64,000 bases of DNA from Cyclina sinensis (GCA_012932295.1 JAAONU010000009.1:5816203-5880202), one strand, 5' to 3'. Shown: positions 11,680 through 24,040, counted from the first letter of the stretch. The notes: generated from the letters alone by a model not told the origin. Made by a program: numbers and translations.

Positions 11680-12110
11680 AATTTTGTGTCAACAATAACA
11701 CTGTTTGACACAAATTTTTTTATTACACGGTTTTGTACATTGTGTCCACAAGCACACAGTTTGAAACAGAGCTTTGTGTCCACAAGCACACAGTTTGAAA
11801 CAGAGCAACAGAGCTTTGTGTCCACAAGCACGCAGTTTGAAACAGAGCTTTTATGGCCATAAGCATACTGTTTGGTAGAGAGTGTTGTGTCCACAAGCAC
11901 GCTATTAGATACAGTGTTGATTTTGCAACACTGATTGGTACATAATGTTTTGTCCACAAGCATACAGTTTCGTACAGAGCTTTTATTTCCATATGCACAC
12001 AGCTTAGTACAGAGCCTTTTGTCCACATGTACACAGTTTCTTACAGAGTGTTAGGTCCACAAACACATGGTCTGGTACAAAGCTTTTATATTCACAAGTA
12101 CACAGTTTTT
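11680..12110. repeat. Minisatellite, 34-42 bp unit, about 12 copies
   Basis: Repeated core gtgtccacaagcacacag followed by tttgaaacagagct. Copy starts near 11741, 11775, 11817, 11851 and 11886 give mostly 34-35 bp steps. Copies to the right are more diverged (ttcacaagtacacag near 12090). The repeat is open in several frames on both strands, which explains the overlapping long open frames. No sign of real coding. Confidence 0.8.
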
Positions 12111-12199
12111 ATTGGTGTCCCAAGTGAGGGGAGCTGGCAGTATCTACCCATCCCATTAAAGTAATTAGTTAAGTTCTATGCCTTGTGCTTTCCCATTAG

Positions 12200-13150
12200 T
12201 TTTTTTGCGATATAAGTCTTTGCAAAAAACCAAGTGACCCCTGGGATGGGGCTTATTTTCAACAAAGGGACATAATATGAACAATGTTAGTAGAAGTCTA
12301 CTAGAGAATGCCTCACATCAAATTACAAAGCTCTGTGTCAAGTGGTTTTAGAGAAGAAGATTTCGAAAAAGTTTCCTATATAACAATACCTAAGCCCCAG
12401 CGTGGGGCTAATATTGACCCTGGGGTCATGATTTGAACCAACATGGCAGAGGTCCACCAGAAAATGCTACTTACCAAATATCATAACTTAAAGTATTATG
12501 GTTTATGAATAATTAGCTACATTAAAGTTTTTGTACGACGATGACGACTCAGTATCAATAACAGCTCCACTTTTACTTCGAAAATAGACAAGCTAAAACA
12601 GTATCCTCTACTTACGGTGGTCAAGAGTGACAGCTGATACTGAATTACCATCATGCATGCTAAAAATTATGGACCAGAGAAAAATATTAATTTTAATCCC
12701 CTGCCGTGACCTTGATCTTTGACCCAGGCACCTAAGTCTTGCATGTGACACATTGTCTACTTATGGTGGTCAGGTGTACCAATTCATTTTAAAATCCCAT
12801 CATGCATGCAGAAGTTATAGATCGGACATGAGCTCCAACTGAACTTAAGCCTATATGACAAATACACTAAGTTCAATGTTCTACTGTGACCTTGACCTAT
12901 GCACCTGGGTCTTGCACATGACACATCGTTTCCTTATGGTGGTCAAGTGTACCAATATATTTTGAAATCCCATCATGCATGCATGTTATGGACCGGACAC
13001 AAACTCCAACTGCACTTAAAACTTTATTACAAATACCCAAAGTTCAATCCCCTGCTGTGAATTTGAACTTTGACCTAGGGACCTGCATCTTGCACATGAC
13101 ACAAAAAAGCTTAAAATCTTCTTCTCTGAAACCACAAGGCCCAGCCCTAT
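12200..13150 (-). repeat. Composite dispersed repeat, two joined families
   Basis: At 12200-12590 is the reverse complement of a family with gagctattatggttactgag and gtcatcgtcgtac. At 12590-13110 follow about three ~160-bp units with catcatgcatgc, tgtgaccttgacc and cttatggtggtcaagtgtacc. The same two families are joined in the same relative order at 56.5-57.3 kb on the opposite strand, so they form one composite element. No protein coding is seen. Confidence 0.7.
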
Positions 13151-13761
13151 AAAAGTTTGCACAATGCATTGTCTAGTTGACCTCTACCCCTCTTCCCTAA
13201 ATAAAAGAAATTCAAAATTCTTCTTCTTTTAAACTGCTGGATGGATTTGAAAAATAAATTTGCACAAACATTTCCTTGTGTAATCCTCTTAATAAACTAT
13301 CAACCTTTAATTGTTTTGTAAAAAGGTATGTTTACCAACGGTTAGAAATAGCTTTAGAAAAACAAAAGCTTTGACAGACTGATTTTTTATAACACCTTAA
13401 TATAAATATTCAAAATTATAATACAAATTTACCATTGAAAGAATGCACTACAGTATTATGAGTATTGTAAGATTCATATCTGATACAGCTACGATAGTCA
13501 CATTTGGTATTGAAACCAAAGTATGCATATCATCAGTTACACCAAACAAGAATTATCTTTCTAAAAAAGCTGGTTGACGTAAGTAACATTGTCAGGATTA
13601 TGTTGAAAAGGGTGTTATTGATTACGCTTGAAGAGTAGCTACAATTCCGTATTAACGTATTCTTACAGCATAAATGTGGTCATGATTTTTAAAAGACATT
13701 ACATGGCATCTGTTTGTACTGACTAGGCAATGAAAGTTAAAAACGGTCTGCAGTTCCTTGC
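13151..13761. other. No feature seen
   Basis: AT-rich DNA without recognisable exons or repeats between the composite repeat and the SINE. Confidence 0.3.
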
Positions 13762-13767
13762 TTATAC

Positions 13768-14164
13768 ACAGTGAGAATTTGTTATCCCTTTATTTGTCGG
13801 TTCCAGTTAGATTGCAAGGCTAGGGTGTACTCGTTTCTATGACCGAATTTCCCCCAGAGGACGAAGAATGTCGAAATTTTACCCAGTTTGTTTGTTTTTG
13901 GTTCAACATATAGGTTATATCTCGGCGGTCAGTCCACCTAACCTGTTTTCCTGGATAACTAACCAGTAATTGCCAATTGCTCCGCAAGTGACTATCTACT
14001 GTCCCCACATGATCTACTCTGAATCAGCGGTGAGAGACAAATGAACATAAGACTCAATGTTTGAGAACAATTGTCACGGAGAAATTTTGCCCTGCCCAGG
14101 GGTCGAACCAACGACCGATGGATTACTAATCCAGTGCTCTACCTATTGAGCTAAGCGGACGGGC
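13768..14164 (-). mobile_element. tRNA-derived SINE (tRNA-Thr-like head)
   Basis: On the minus strand, 14164-14089 reads as a tRNA-like head: GCCCGTCCGCTTAGCTC, then an A box (TTAGCTCAATAGGTAGAGC), an anticodon loop TTAGTAA (AGT, Thr-like) and a B box GGTTCGACC. The acceptor stem has mismatches, so this is not a normal tRNA gene. A body of about 300 bases follows toward lower coordinates. The short string ttatac occurs just outside both ends (13762, 14166) and may be a weak target-site duplication. Its Pol III boxes could still be active; that is unknown. Confidence 0.75.
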
Positions 14165-14171
14165 TTTATAC

Positions 14172-14744
14172 CCGGTGTTTGAACAAAATTGTATTGTATG
14201 TTACATTGCCTCCGTAAGACAGAGGAGAGGTGATAATTAGAAGATTTACCATTTCCTCTATTTCGTAAACCATTAAGCCGGCGTTGACGGTCAGACAACT
14301 CAGATTCTCCAATTCTGATTAGTTAAAATTTTTTTCGATAATTTAGATAATCACTTTTAGTGAACTTACCTTGATGCCTTCCTTAACCTTGAATGGTAGT
14401 TCTCAGGTGGGTGATACAGGGCCATGATGACCCGCTTGTTATAAAAAAAGATGCGTACAATTCATTATACACATGGTTCTTCAGACCTGTTGGTTCTTAC
14501 TGCTTTTTTCGTGTGTGCTGTAACAATGGCATAGTGTATATAGTATATAAAAACCTCCATCCTTGTCAGAAATCTTTGATGGCATGGTGTATGGTGTAAC
14601 GTTTATGTACATGTGTGAATAAAACTTTCCTAAAGAGACCTTAGACTGGCAGAACCACTGAAAAGAGGAAAGCGGTACTATCCTTAACATTCCGCTCTTT
14701 CAAGAGATCTCAAAAGATTAATTTGTTTTCATGGGTTTTAACAA
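14172..14744. other. No gene seen
   Basis: Unique-looking AT-rich DNA between the SINE and the satellite. Short open frames on both strands lack supporting signals. Confidence 0.3.
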
Positions 14745-15235
14745 TTCAAATGGAGGTATCTCTAAAATCTTCGAAAATTTAAGGCAATAAGAGTGGTTCT
14801 CGTTACAAATGACGTAATGATTTTGAAGGGACTGACTAAAATCTTCGAAAATTTAAGACAGTAAGAGTGGTGTCCCTTTACATATGACGTCATAAGAAAT
14901 CAAGTTCCAAGTGGGATTCGAACCCGCATCAAAAGGCCGGAACCGCCTAGCAAAGCAAAGTAAGAACACCTTAGACCAAAGTTAAATTCAAAGTTAAGTA
15001 TCTCTTGAGTCTTTGAAAATTTAAGGCAGTAAGAGTGGCGTCCACTTACAAATGACGGCATGTATTTAAAGGGATTTTACTTTAAAGTCGTCGAAAATTA
15101 AAGAGAGTAATTGTCGTGTCCCTTAAAGTATTAAAAGGGAAGAAACTCTTAAATCTTAAAGACTTATGGCAGTAATTGTGGTGTCCCCTGACATTGAAAA
15201 GGGAAACTTTTACGGTCTTTAATATTCGAACATTT
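14745..15235 (-). repeat. Satellite, inverted arm
   Basis: Monomers read as the reverse complement of the array to the right: aaaatcttcgaaaatttaag, then cagtaagagtggtgtccc, then tacaaatgacgt. About five to six diverged units are seen. Near 15225-15240 the orientation flips, so this arm and the units from 15240 stand head to head. Confidence 0.75.
14893..14990 (-). other. tRNA-like (SINE head) remnant inside the satellite
   Basis: On the minus strand the segment reads tggtctaaggtgttc, later ggccttttgatgcgggttcg and aatcccacttgg. GGGTTCGAATCCC is a good B box and TGGTCTAAGG a weak A box. The anticodon region does not fold convincingly. It interrupts an inverted satellite unit and is probably a SINE head fragment rather than a tRNA gene. 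Confidence 0.45.
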
Positions 15236-15926
15236 ATGCGTTTCTTCCATTTGAAGTCATGCCGTCATCTGTAAAAAGACACCTCTTTTACTGCTTTAAA
15301 TTTTTTGCCAAATTTTAAATTACCTCCCTTTGAAATGATGACGTCATTTGTAAGGTGACACCACTTTTACTGCAACAAATTTTCGAAGCTTTAACTTTAA
15401 ATTCGTGACGTTATTTATAAGGGGAAAATATTCGTACTGCGTTAAATATTCAAAGATTTTAGATTTGCTTTCCTTTTCTGTTTATGCCGTCATTTGTAAG
15501 ATGACACCAGACTTACTGCTTTGGTACTGAATAATATATAATTACTTCCCTTTGAAATGGTGACGTCGATTGTAAGAGGACACCAATTTTACTCTATCAA
15601 ATTTTCGAAGATACAAGTTACATCCATTTAAATTCAAAATTTAACCTCATTTTTAAGGGGACACCACTCTCATTGTCTTTTAAACGTCTTTTGGAAATGG
15701 ATACCTGACGAAGAATATTATGAATTTTCGAAGAATTTAGAGTTACTTCCCTGTGAATTCATAACGTTATTTGCAAGAGGAAAGCGCTCTTGCAGTCTTA
15801 ATTTTTTTAAGATGAAATGGTAGCTTCTCTTTGAATTTATGACGTCACCACTCTTAGTGTCATATTTCCAATATTTCAGTCATTTCCCTTTGAATTAATG
15901 ACGTCATTTGCAAGGGGACACTTTTC
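15236..15926 (+). repeat. Satellite, old diverged forward units
   Basis: About eight or nine units of 65-85 bp with tgacgtcatttgtaagg, gacaccactcttactgc, and ttcgaagatttaagttac variants. They are clearly more diverged than the array from 16.5 kb. Many units carry the palindrome TGACGTCA where the younger array has GACGCCA. Confidence 0.75.
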
Positions 15927-16485
15927 TTTGCCTCCGAAGGGAGGCATGTAGTTTTTTAACTGTCAGTCCGTTCGTCAGTCCGTCCGAAAACTTTAACATT
16001 GACCATTACTTCCTAATTAGTAAATGGATTTACTTCACACTTGGACACAACATTCCTTTGGACAAGACCTTCCACTTAACCTTTATTTGTTTGACCTTGA
16101 CCCCTGAATGACGTTTTTCCTTGAAGATCCAATTGTCTAAAAACTTTAACATTGACCATAACTTCTTTATTAGTAAGTGGATTTACTTCATACTTGGAAA
16201 CAACACCCCTTTGAACAAGACCTTCCCACTGACCTATATCTATTTAACATTTTACCCTTTAATGACTTTACCTTTAAGATCCAAATGTCCAAAAACTTTA
16301 ACATTGCCCATAATCTCCTTCTTCGAAAGTTGATTGACTTCATACTTAGATACAACACCGCTTTTGACAAGACCTTCCAATTGACATATATTTATTTGAC
16401 CGTGACCCTTGAATTACTGGTCCTCAGCTCAAAGCTAAAGCACCACCTCGAGGGCATTGCCATCTTACAGTGACAGTTCTTCTTT
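15927..16485. mobile_element. Copy of the 153-bp-unit element inserted in the satellite
   Basis: The satellite breaks off after gcaaggggacac. An element starts with gcctccgaagggaggcatg, carries about three units with aactttaacattgacc and gaccttgaccc, and ends gggcattgccatcttacag then tgacag. The satellite then resumes with ttcgaagatgttcgag. Both ends match the longer copy at 8840-10285. The short open frames inside are repeat by-products. Confidence 0.8.
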
Positions 16486-19400
16486 CGAAGATGTTCGAGT
16501 TACTCTCTTTTTAATTAATTACAACATTGGTAAAGGACAGCAGCCTTACTGTCTTTAAGATTTAGAAGGCTAAAGGGTTTCTTCCTTTTCGACTGCTGAA
16601 GACATTTTAAAGTGGACATTACTCTTGATGACTAACATTTATATATAATTTAGTTACTAGTGAATCGTTGCAGCATTTGTAAAAGGAAGCCACTCTTGCG
16701 GCCTTACAGTTGTAAAGATTTAAGTTATTTCCCTTTGAATTTAAGACGCCACTTGAAAGGGGACACCATTTTTGCTGCCTTGTTTGTAAATATTTAAGTT
16801 TCTTGCTTTTAGATTTAAGACACCATTTGTAAGGGGGCATCACTCTTGCTGCCTTAAAATTCTATAGGTTTGTTACCTCTTTTTGAATCCAAGACGCTAT
16901 TTGTAAGGGGACTCCTCTCTTTCTGTTTTATGTTTGTAAAGATTTGTTACTAACCCTTTGAATATAAGACGCCATTTGTAAGGGGGTCACCACTCTTGCT
17001 GTCTTATATTTGTATCGATTTAAGTTACTTCCCTTTAAATTGAGGACGCCATTTGTAAGGAGACATCACTCTGTTTAATGTTTATATAGATTTCTTTCTT
17101 CCCTTTGAATATTAGACGCCATGTGTAAGGGGACACCATTTTGTTAATGTTTTAATAAACTTGTTACTTCCCTTTGAATATAAGACGCCATTTGAAAGGG
17201 GACACCACTCTTGCTGTCTTATATTTGTATAGATTTGAGTTACTTCCCTTTAAATTTAGGACGCCATTTGTAAGGGGACATCACTCTGTTTTATGTTTGT
17301 AAAGACTTGTTATTTCCCTTTGAATTCAAGACTCATTTGTAAGGGGACACCACTCTATTTTTTTTTCTTTGTATAAACTTGTTACTTCCCTTTGAATTCA
17401 AGACGCCATTTGTAAGGGGGACTCCACTCTTGCTGCCTTATATTTGTAAAGATTGAAGTTACTTCCCTTTAAATTTAAGTCGCCATTTGTAAGGGAATAT
17501 CACTCTGTTTTATGTTTGTATAGACTTGTTATTTCCCTTTGAATTCAAGACGCCATTTATAAGGGGGACACCATTCTTGCGGCGTTATATTTGTATAGAT
17601 TAGTTACTTTCCTTTGAAAATAAGACGCCATTTGTAAGGGGTACACAATTCTTTCTGTTCGTTTGTATAGATTTACTTCCCTTTGAATTTAAGACGCCAT
17701 TTGTAAGGGGACACCACTCTTGCTGTCTTATATTTGTATAGATTTAAGTAACTTCCCTTTAAATTTATGACGCCATTTGTAAGGGGACACCACTCTTGCT
17801 GTCTTATATTTGTATCGATTTAAGTTACTTCCCTGTAAATTTAGGACGCCATTTGTAAGGGGGACACAATTCTTTCTGTATGTTTGTATAGATAAGGGGA
17901 CATCACTCTGTTTAATGTTTATATAGATTTGTTTCTTCCCTTTGAATATTAGACGCCATTTGTAAGGGGACACCACTCTGTTTATTGTTTTAATAAACTT
18001 GTTACTTCCCTTTAAATTTATGACGCCATTTGTAAGGGGACACCACTCTTGCTGTCTTATATTTGTATCAATTTAAGTTACTTCCCTGTAAATTTAGGAC
18101 GCCATTTGTAAGGGGACATCACTCTGTTTAATGTTTATATAGATTTGTTTCTTCCCTTTGAATATTAGACGCCATTTGTAAGGGGACACCACTCTGTTTA
18201 TTGTTTTAATAAACTTGTTACTTCCCTTTAAATTTAGGACGCCATTTGTAAGGGGACACCACTCTATTTTTTTCTTTGTATAAACCCGTAACTTCCCTTT
18301 GAATTCAAGACGCCATTTGTAAGGGGGACTCCACTCTTGCTGCCTTATATTTGTAAAGATTTAAGTTACTTCCCTTTCAATTTAAGTCGCCATTTGTAAG
18401 GGGACATCACTCTGTTTTATGTTTGTATAGACTTATTTCCCTTTGAATTCAAGACGCCATTTATAAGGGGGACACCACTCTTGCGGCGTTATATTTGTAT
18501 AGATAAGTTACTTTCCTTTGAATATAAGACGCCATTTGTAAGGGGGACACAATTCTTTCTGTATGTTTGTATAGATTTACTTCACTTTGAATTCAAGACG
18601 CCATTTGAAAGGGGACACCACTCTTGCTGTCTTATATTTATATCGATTTAAGTTACTTCCCTTTAAATTAAGGACGCCATTTGTAAAGGGACATCACTCT
18701 GTTTAATGTTTATATAGATTTGTTTCTTCCCTTTGAATATTAGACGCCATTTGTAAGGGGACACCACTATGTTTATTGTTTTAATAAACTTGTTACTTTC
18801 CTTTGAATATAAGACGCCATTTGTAAGGGGTCACCACTCTTGCTGTCTTATATTTGTATCGATTTAAGTTACTTCCCTTTAAATTGAGGACGCCATTTGT
18901 AAGGAGACATCACTCTGTTTAATGTTTATATAGATTTCTTTCTTCCCTTTGAATATTAGACGCCATGTGTAAGGGGACACCACTTTGTTAATGTTTTAAT
19001 AAACTTGTTACTTCCCTTTGAATATAAGACGCCATTTGAAAGGGGACACCACTTTTGCTGTCTTATATTTGTATAGATTTGAGTTACTTCCCTTTAAATT
19101 TAGGACGCCATTTGTAAGGGGACATCACTCTGTTTTATGTTTGTAAAGACTTGTTATTTCCCTTTGAATTCAAGACTCATTTGTAAGGGGACACCACTCT
19201 ATTTTTTTTCTTTGTATAAACTTGTTACTTCCCTTTGAATTCAAAACGCCATTTTTAAGGGGGACTCCACTCTTGCTGCCTTATATTTGTAAAGATATAA
19301 GTTACTTCCCTTTAAATTTAAGTCGCCATTTGTAAGGGAATATCACTCTGTTTTATGTTTGTATAGACTTATTTCCCTTTGAATTCAAGACGCCATTTAT

Positions 19401-20410
19401 AAGGGGGGACACCATTCTTGCGGCGTTATATTTGTATAGATTAGTTACTTTCCTTTGAAAATTAGACGCCATTTGTAAGGGGTACACAATTCTTTCTGTT
19501 CGTTTGTATAGATTTACTTCCCTTTGAATTTAAGACGCCATTTGAAAGGGGACACCACTCTTGCTGTCTTATATTTATATCGATTTAAGTTACTTCCCTT
19601 TAAATTAAGGACGCCATTTGTAAAGGGACATCACTCTGTTTAATGTTTATATAGATTTGTTTCTTCCCTTTGAATATTAGACGCCATTTGTAAGGGGACA
19701 CCACTATGTTTATTGTTTTAATAAACTTGTTACTTTCCTTTGAATATAAGACGCCATTTGTAAGGGGACACCACTCTTGCTGTCATATATTTGTATAGAT
19801 TTGAGTTACTTCCCGTTAAATTTAGGACGCCATTTGTAAGGGGACACCACTCTATTTTTTTCATTGTATAAACTTACTTCCCTTTGAATTCAAGACGCCA
19901 TTTGTAAGGGGACACCACTCTTGCTGCCTTATATTTGTTTAGATTTGTTATTTCCCTTTAAATTTAAGTCGCCATTTGTAAGGGGACACCACTCTGTTTT
20001 ATGTTTGTATAGACGTTTTTTCCATTTGAATTCAAGACGCTATTTATAAGGGGGACACCACTCTTGCGGCGTTATATTTGTATAGATGTTACTTTCCATT
20101 GAATATAAGACGCCATTTGTAAGGAGGACACAATTCTTTCTGTATGTTTGTATAGATTTACTTCCCTTTGAATTCAAGACGCCATTTGTAAAGGGTCACC
20201 ACTCTTGCTGTCTTATATTTATATAGATTTAAGTAACTTCCCTTAAAATTTATGACGCCATTTGTAAGGGGACACCACTGTTTTATGTTTGTATATTGTT
20301 ACTTCCCTTTGAATATAAGACGCCATTTGTAAGGGGGACACCACTCTTGCTGTCTTATATTTGTATCGATTTAAGTTACTTCCCTTTTAAATTTAAGTCA
20401 CCATTTTGCC
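16486..20410 (+). repeat. Main satellite array, about 50 monomers of 65-80 bp
   Basis: The monomer consensus has cttccctttgaattcaag, acgccatttgtaagggga, caccactcttgctgtctta and tatttgtatagatttaagtta. Two monomer subtypes alternate, one with CTTGCTGTCTTA and one with CTGTTTTATG or CTGTTTAATG after the ACTCT. Larger blocks are duplicated: 16960-17700 recurs at 18805-19545 with an offset of 1843-1844 bases. The array stops abruptly near 20408. No gene lies within; open frames are by-products. Confidence 0.9.
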
Positions 20411-21557
20411 CAGGACTTCATATCTTATATAAGTTCTCAATTTGAACACAAATCTCAGATGAATTCCATTTAAACTGGAATGATATAATCAAATGTCTTA
20501 TTAGAGCTTAACTAGAAAAAAATAAACAACTGTAAATGTTTGCAAAAAATATTTCCTTTGTTTGATATCCTGCTTTCTACAAAATGCCAAAAATTAAACG
20601 AATTTGTAATAATTCTTCCAAAACAGTCCTGACTTGAAACTTTCAAATGGTAAACTGTCAGTGCATATTTTTTATTAGTGCATTTGAGTGCCGACGTGCA
20701 GGGAGCATTTAGGTAGGTTACTAAGTGCAGGACTTTATCATTTGAGAGAAGCATGTCAGGAACTGGATTTTACACACACAAAAAAACTGAACAAAATTTA
20801 AGCAGGAAAACCAAACATCAAATACTTAAGTAAACTTTACCCACAGAAAAATATGAAAAAGAATGAAAATTCCTATGAAATATGAAAGGAAAAAGAATTT
20901 CAATATGGCAAGTAAACATATTTTTCTAATAAAGCAATAAACTTAACACTAGTGTACTATATAGCAAAATATAGGTTCAGTTTCTTATACATGTTTGACA
21001 AATTCTGTTGATAAATAACATTAAATTTTATTTGGAGACTAAAGAATTGAACTTAAAGGATTTAAAAAAAATGACTTAAAATCCTAAATCTTTAAAAGCA
21101 AATAATCAAATTCTAATTGAGATCAATTGGAGTTAAACTTCGTTCAAAGCTTGTAAGTCAATAATAATCATTTATAAAAATTCTAACAAATTTTAAAACC
21201 CAGAAGCCCAGTAATCCTAGTTTCTGAAATATGTTACATGTTTACTGGTTCGATAAGCTAGCTGCAACTTATGTATCGAAGAAATTTTAAGATTTTACTT
21301 AAATTTTAAGTTATGAGTCAAAATGACATTTTCATTATAAAATTTTTTATGGTATTTATGTTAAAACATTACTTAAAGTAATTCTGATTAAATGTAAAAT
21401 TTTCAGTTTTTCTAGGATTTGGCTTTTAGAAATCAAAAAGTAAAAATTACAAAATATGCTTACTAGGTATTTCTTAAAATTAAGTCATAACGTATTCTAT
21501 TCAAAATTGTCTGAAAAAACTTAAGTAACTGACCAACAGCAGACAGTGACATCAAAG
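20411..21557. other. No gene seen
   Basis: Very AT-rich DNA with no repeat or exon that I can support. It may be flanking sequence of the - strand gene that ends at 25.6 kb, but nothing fixes that. Confidence 0.3.
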
Positions 21558-21716
21558 GTTTATATGGCAAAGGTTTATATGGCAAAAGTTTATAGTGCAT
21601 GTCTATATGGCAAAAGTCTGTATGGCAAAAGTTTATATGGCAAAAGTTTAAAGTGCATGTCTATATGGCAAAAGTCTGTATGGCAAAAGTCTGTTTGGCA
21701 AATGTCTGTAAGGCAA
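21558..21716. repeat. Minisatellite with TATGGCAAAAGTCTG unit
   Basis: Ten or so copies of a 14-16 bp unit (tatggcaaaagtttata / tatggcaaaagtctg), with a larger period created by two copies of agtgcatgtctatatgg about 59 bases apart. Confidence 0.8.
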
Positions 21717-22859
21717 TAAAATTTAGATTTGTTCATCAACTGTTCACAGCAAATTTGAACTTTGTTGGCACTGTTGGTATACTTTAATTAAGTTACCCTA
21801 AGTATATTTCTACTATTTCACCTTGCTTCAAGAATGACTCAAGAGATGCTCTCCGCGCAGAGCCATTGCAAGGCTTTTCTATCTTTTATACTGTATTGTC
21901 TCGTAAGATTGACCTCTCAAGACAGTTTTACCATAAATCGCTTTCTAAATGTTTCGTAAAAAATATTCAAAACTTTAACCATCTTACTGATTTAAAAATT
22001 TATAATTTAGTAATGTGAAGGATGACACTGAACCACTCTTGTTTTTTTCTTCTATAGTGTCCAATTCTTGAAAAATGGAAGTGATATTTTTTAAAAATCT
22101 TTTCTAATATTTTTTTATTTATTTCATTACATACTTTTCACTACATTTCTGAAAAAGGAACAATTAAACTATTTCCATTTATTTCAAGCACATATTTACA
22201 AAATGTAGTAGAACTCAGGATGCTGAATACCAACCTGTGTGGTATTTTCTTTTATCTATTCCTTTATCCCATAATTGCAATTAACCTATTTTAAATTATT
22301 TCTGTGAAATATTTTTGTCTTTACATCTAGTGCTTCAACAAGGTATTTTCTAAGGTTTGGCGGTTCATTTCAGTGTCTTCATAGTTGATGTAATAGGAAT
22401 AGTTCTGACAGCACCAAAAGGAGGTAACTTTTAACTTACCTGACAAAGAAATTAAAATTCAACCACCAGTCACAACACTGTTGAAGGCAAACTGACTCAC
22501 ACACTTCCCTGCTGTTCAATCATTCTCATTCCAAAAAACTAAAGAAATGCAAACTATACAGCAAGTAAATGTTATTTTTAAATCTATATTCACCTGCATT
22601 TAAAAAAAGTTGCTGCTATTAGATCTTGGGATTTGTTTAGAAATGGAAATATTTAATGATGAATAAGGATATTCAATATGCATCCTTCAATTCAATAACA
22701 GTACTTTTCATGCGACAGCCAGATCATACAAACAACTACATTGTAATTATAGAAGGCAGTGTCTTTAAGAAACTTCAGTTTGAGTTGCCTCCCTTGTATC
22801 AAACCTACTTAAAACAAGATATGTTTGTAAAACATGTATGCCCCCTATCGGCAGCCAAT
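21717..22859. other. No gene seen
   Basis: AT-rich, T-tract-rich DNA. Several TTTATT strings near 22.13 kb could be minus-strand poly(A) signals, but their link to the gene at 25.6 kb would imply a 3.5-kb UTR and is unproven. Confidence 0.3.
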
Positions 22860-24040
22860 TAGTCATGTGGCCAGATTATTGTGACTGACTTTTGACCTAG
22901 TGACCAAATATACATGTTATCTAAAATGTAAGTCTCACAGTCCACAAAACCCGATGCCATTTGGTAGCCAAGTTATTGGTCTGAATTGTTTTGACATACA
23001 TGTGACCTTGACCTTTGACCCAAAATCAATAGGGGTCATCTACTGGCCAAGACAAATGCAGATATGAAGTTTGAGGGTCAACGGTGCATGGGTTGTCAAG
23101 TTATTGATTGGAAACCGTTTTTTACCTACAAGGTCAATGTGACCTTGACCTTTGACCCCTTGACCCCAAAATCAATAGGGGTCATCTGCTGGTGATGGAC
23201 AATCATCCTACCAAGTTTGAAGTTTCTAGGCCTTAGGGTTCTCTAGTTATTGATCGGAAACCGTTTTTAAGATGAAAGTCTCTGTGATCTTGACCTTTGA
23301 CCTAATGCCCTCAAAGTCAATAGGGGTCATTTACTGGTGATGATCAACCGGCACACCAAGTTTGGTGAACCTAGGTCAAAGCGTTCTCTAGTTATTGATC
23401 GGAAACCGTTTTAAGGATGAAAGTCTCTGTGATCTTGACCTTTGACCTAATGACCTCAAAGTCAATAGGGATCATCTACTAGTGATGACCAACCAGCATA
23501 CCAAGTTTGGTGAACCTAGGTCAAAGCGTTCTCTAGTTATTGATCGGAAACCGTTTTTAGGATGAAGGTCCCTGTGAGCTTGACCTTTGACCTAATGACC
23601 TCAAAATCAATAGGGATCATCTACTGGTGATGACAAACCAGCATACCAAGTTTGGTGAACCTAGGTCAAAGCGTTCTCTAGTTATTGATCGGAAACCGTT
23701 TTTAGGATGAAGGTCTCTGTGAGCTTGACCTTTGACCCCTTGACCCCAAAATCAATAGGGGTCATCTACCAGTGATGGACAACCATCCTACCAAGTTTGA
23801 AGTTTCTAGGCCTAATCATTCTTTAGTTATTGGTCGGAAACGGTTTCTACCTACAAGGTCAATGTGACCTTGACCTTTGACCCCTTGACCCCAAAATCAA
23901 AAGGGGTCATTTACTGGTGATGGACAATCATCCTACCAAGTTTGAAGTTCCTAGGCCTAAGCATTCTTTAGTTATTGGTCGGAAACCATTTGGTCTACGG
24001 ACCGACGGACCGACCGACAGACAAAGCAATATACCCCCTC
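22860..24040. repeat. TGACCTTGACCTTTGACC tandem array, about seven units
   Basis: Units of roughly 140-150 bp carry gaccttgacctttgaccc, aaaatcaataggggtcatc, then a ccaagtttg segment, and ttattgatcggaaaccgttt. The right end is a direct-repeat-rich tail ggaccgacggaccgaccg. This layout is common for dispersed repeats in bivalves (general knowledge). Adjacent middle units are the most similar, as expected for recent tandem expansion. Confidence 0.85.

Noticed and set aside
14089..14164. Genuine tRNA-Thr gene on the minus strand
   Set aside because: Acceptor-stem mismatches and a SINE body attached directly make a tRNA-derived SINE more likely.
16170..16475. Overlapping open frames of 70-98 codons
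   Set aside because: They lie wholly inside the inserted 153-bp-unit element and reflect the repeat.
16486..20410. CRISPR-like or regulatory repeat array
   Set aside because: There are no spacers of uniform length; the monomers are contiguous, diverged tandem satellite units in eukaryotic DNA.
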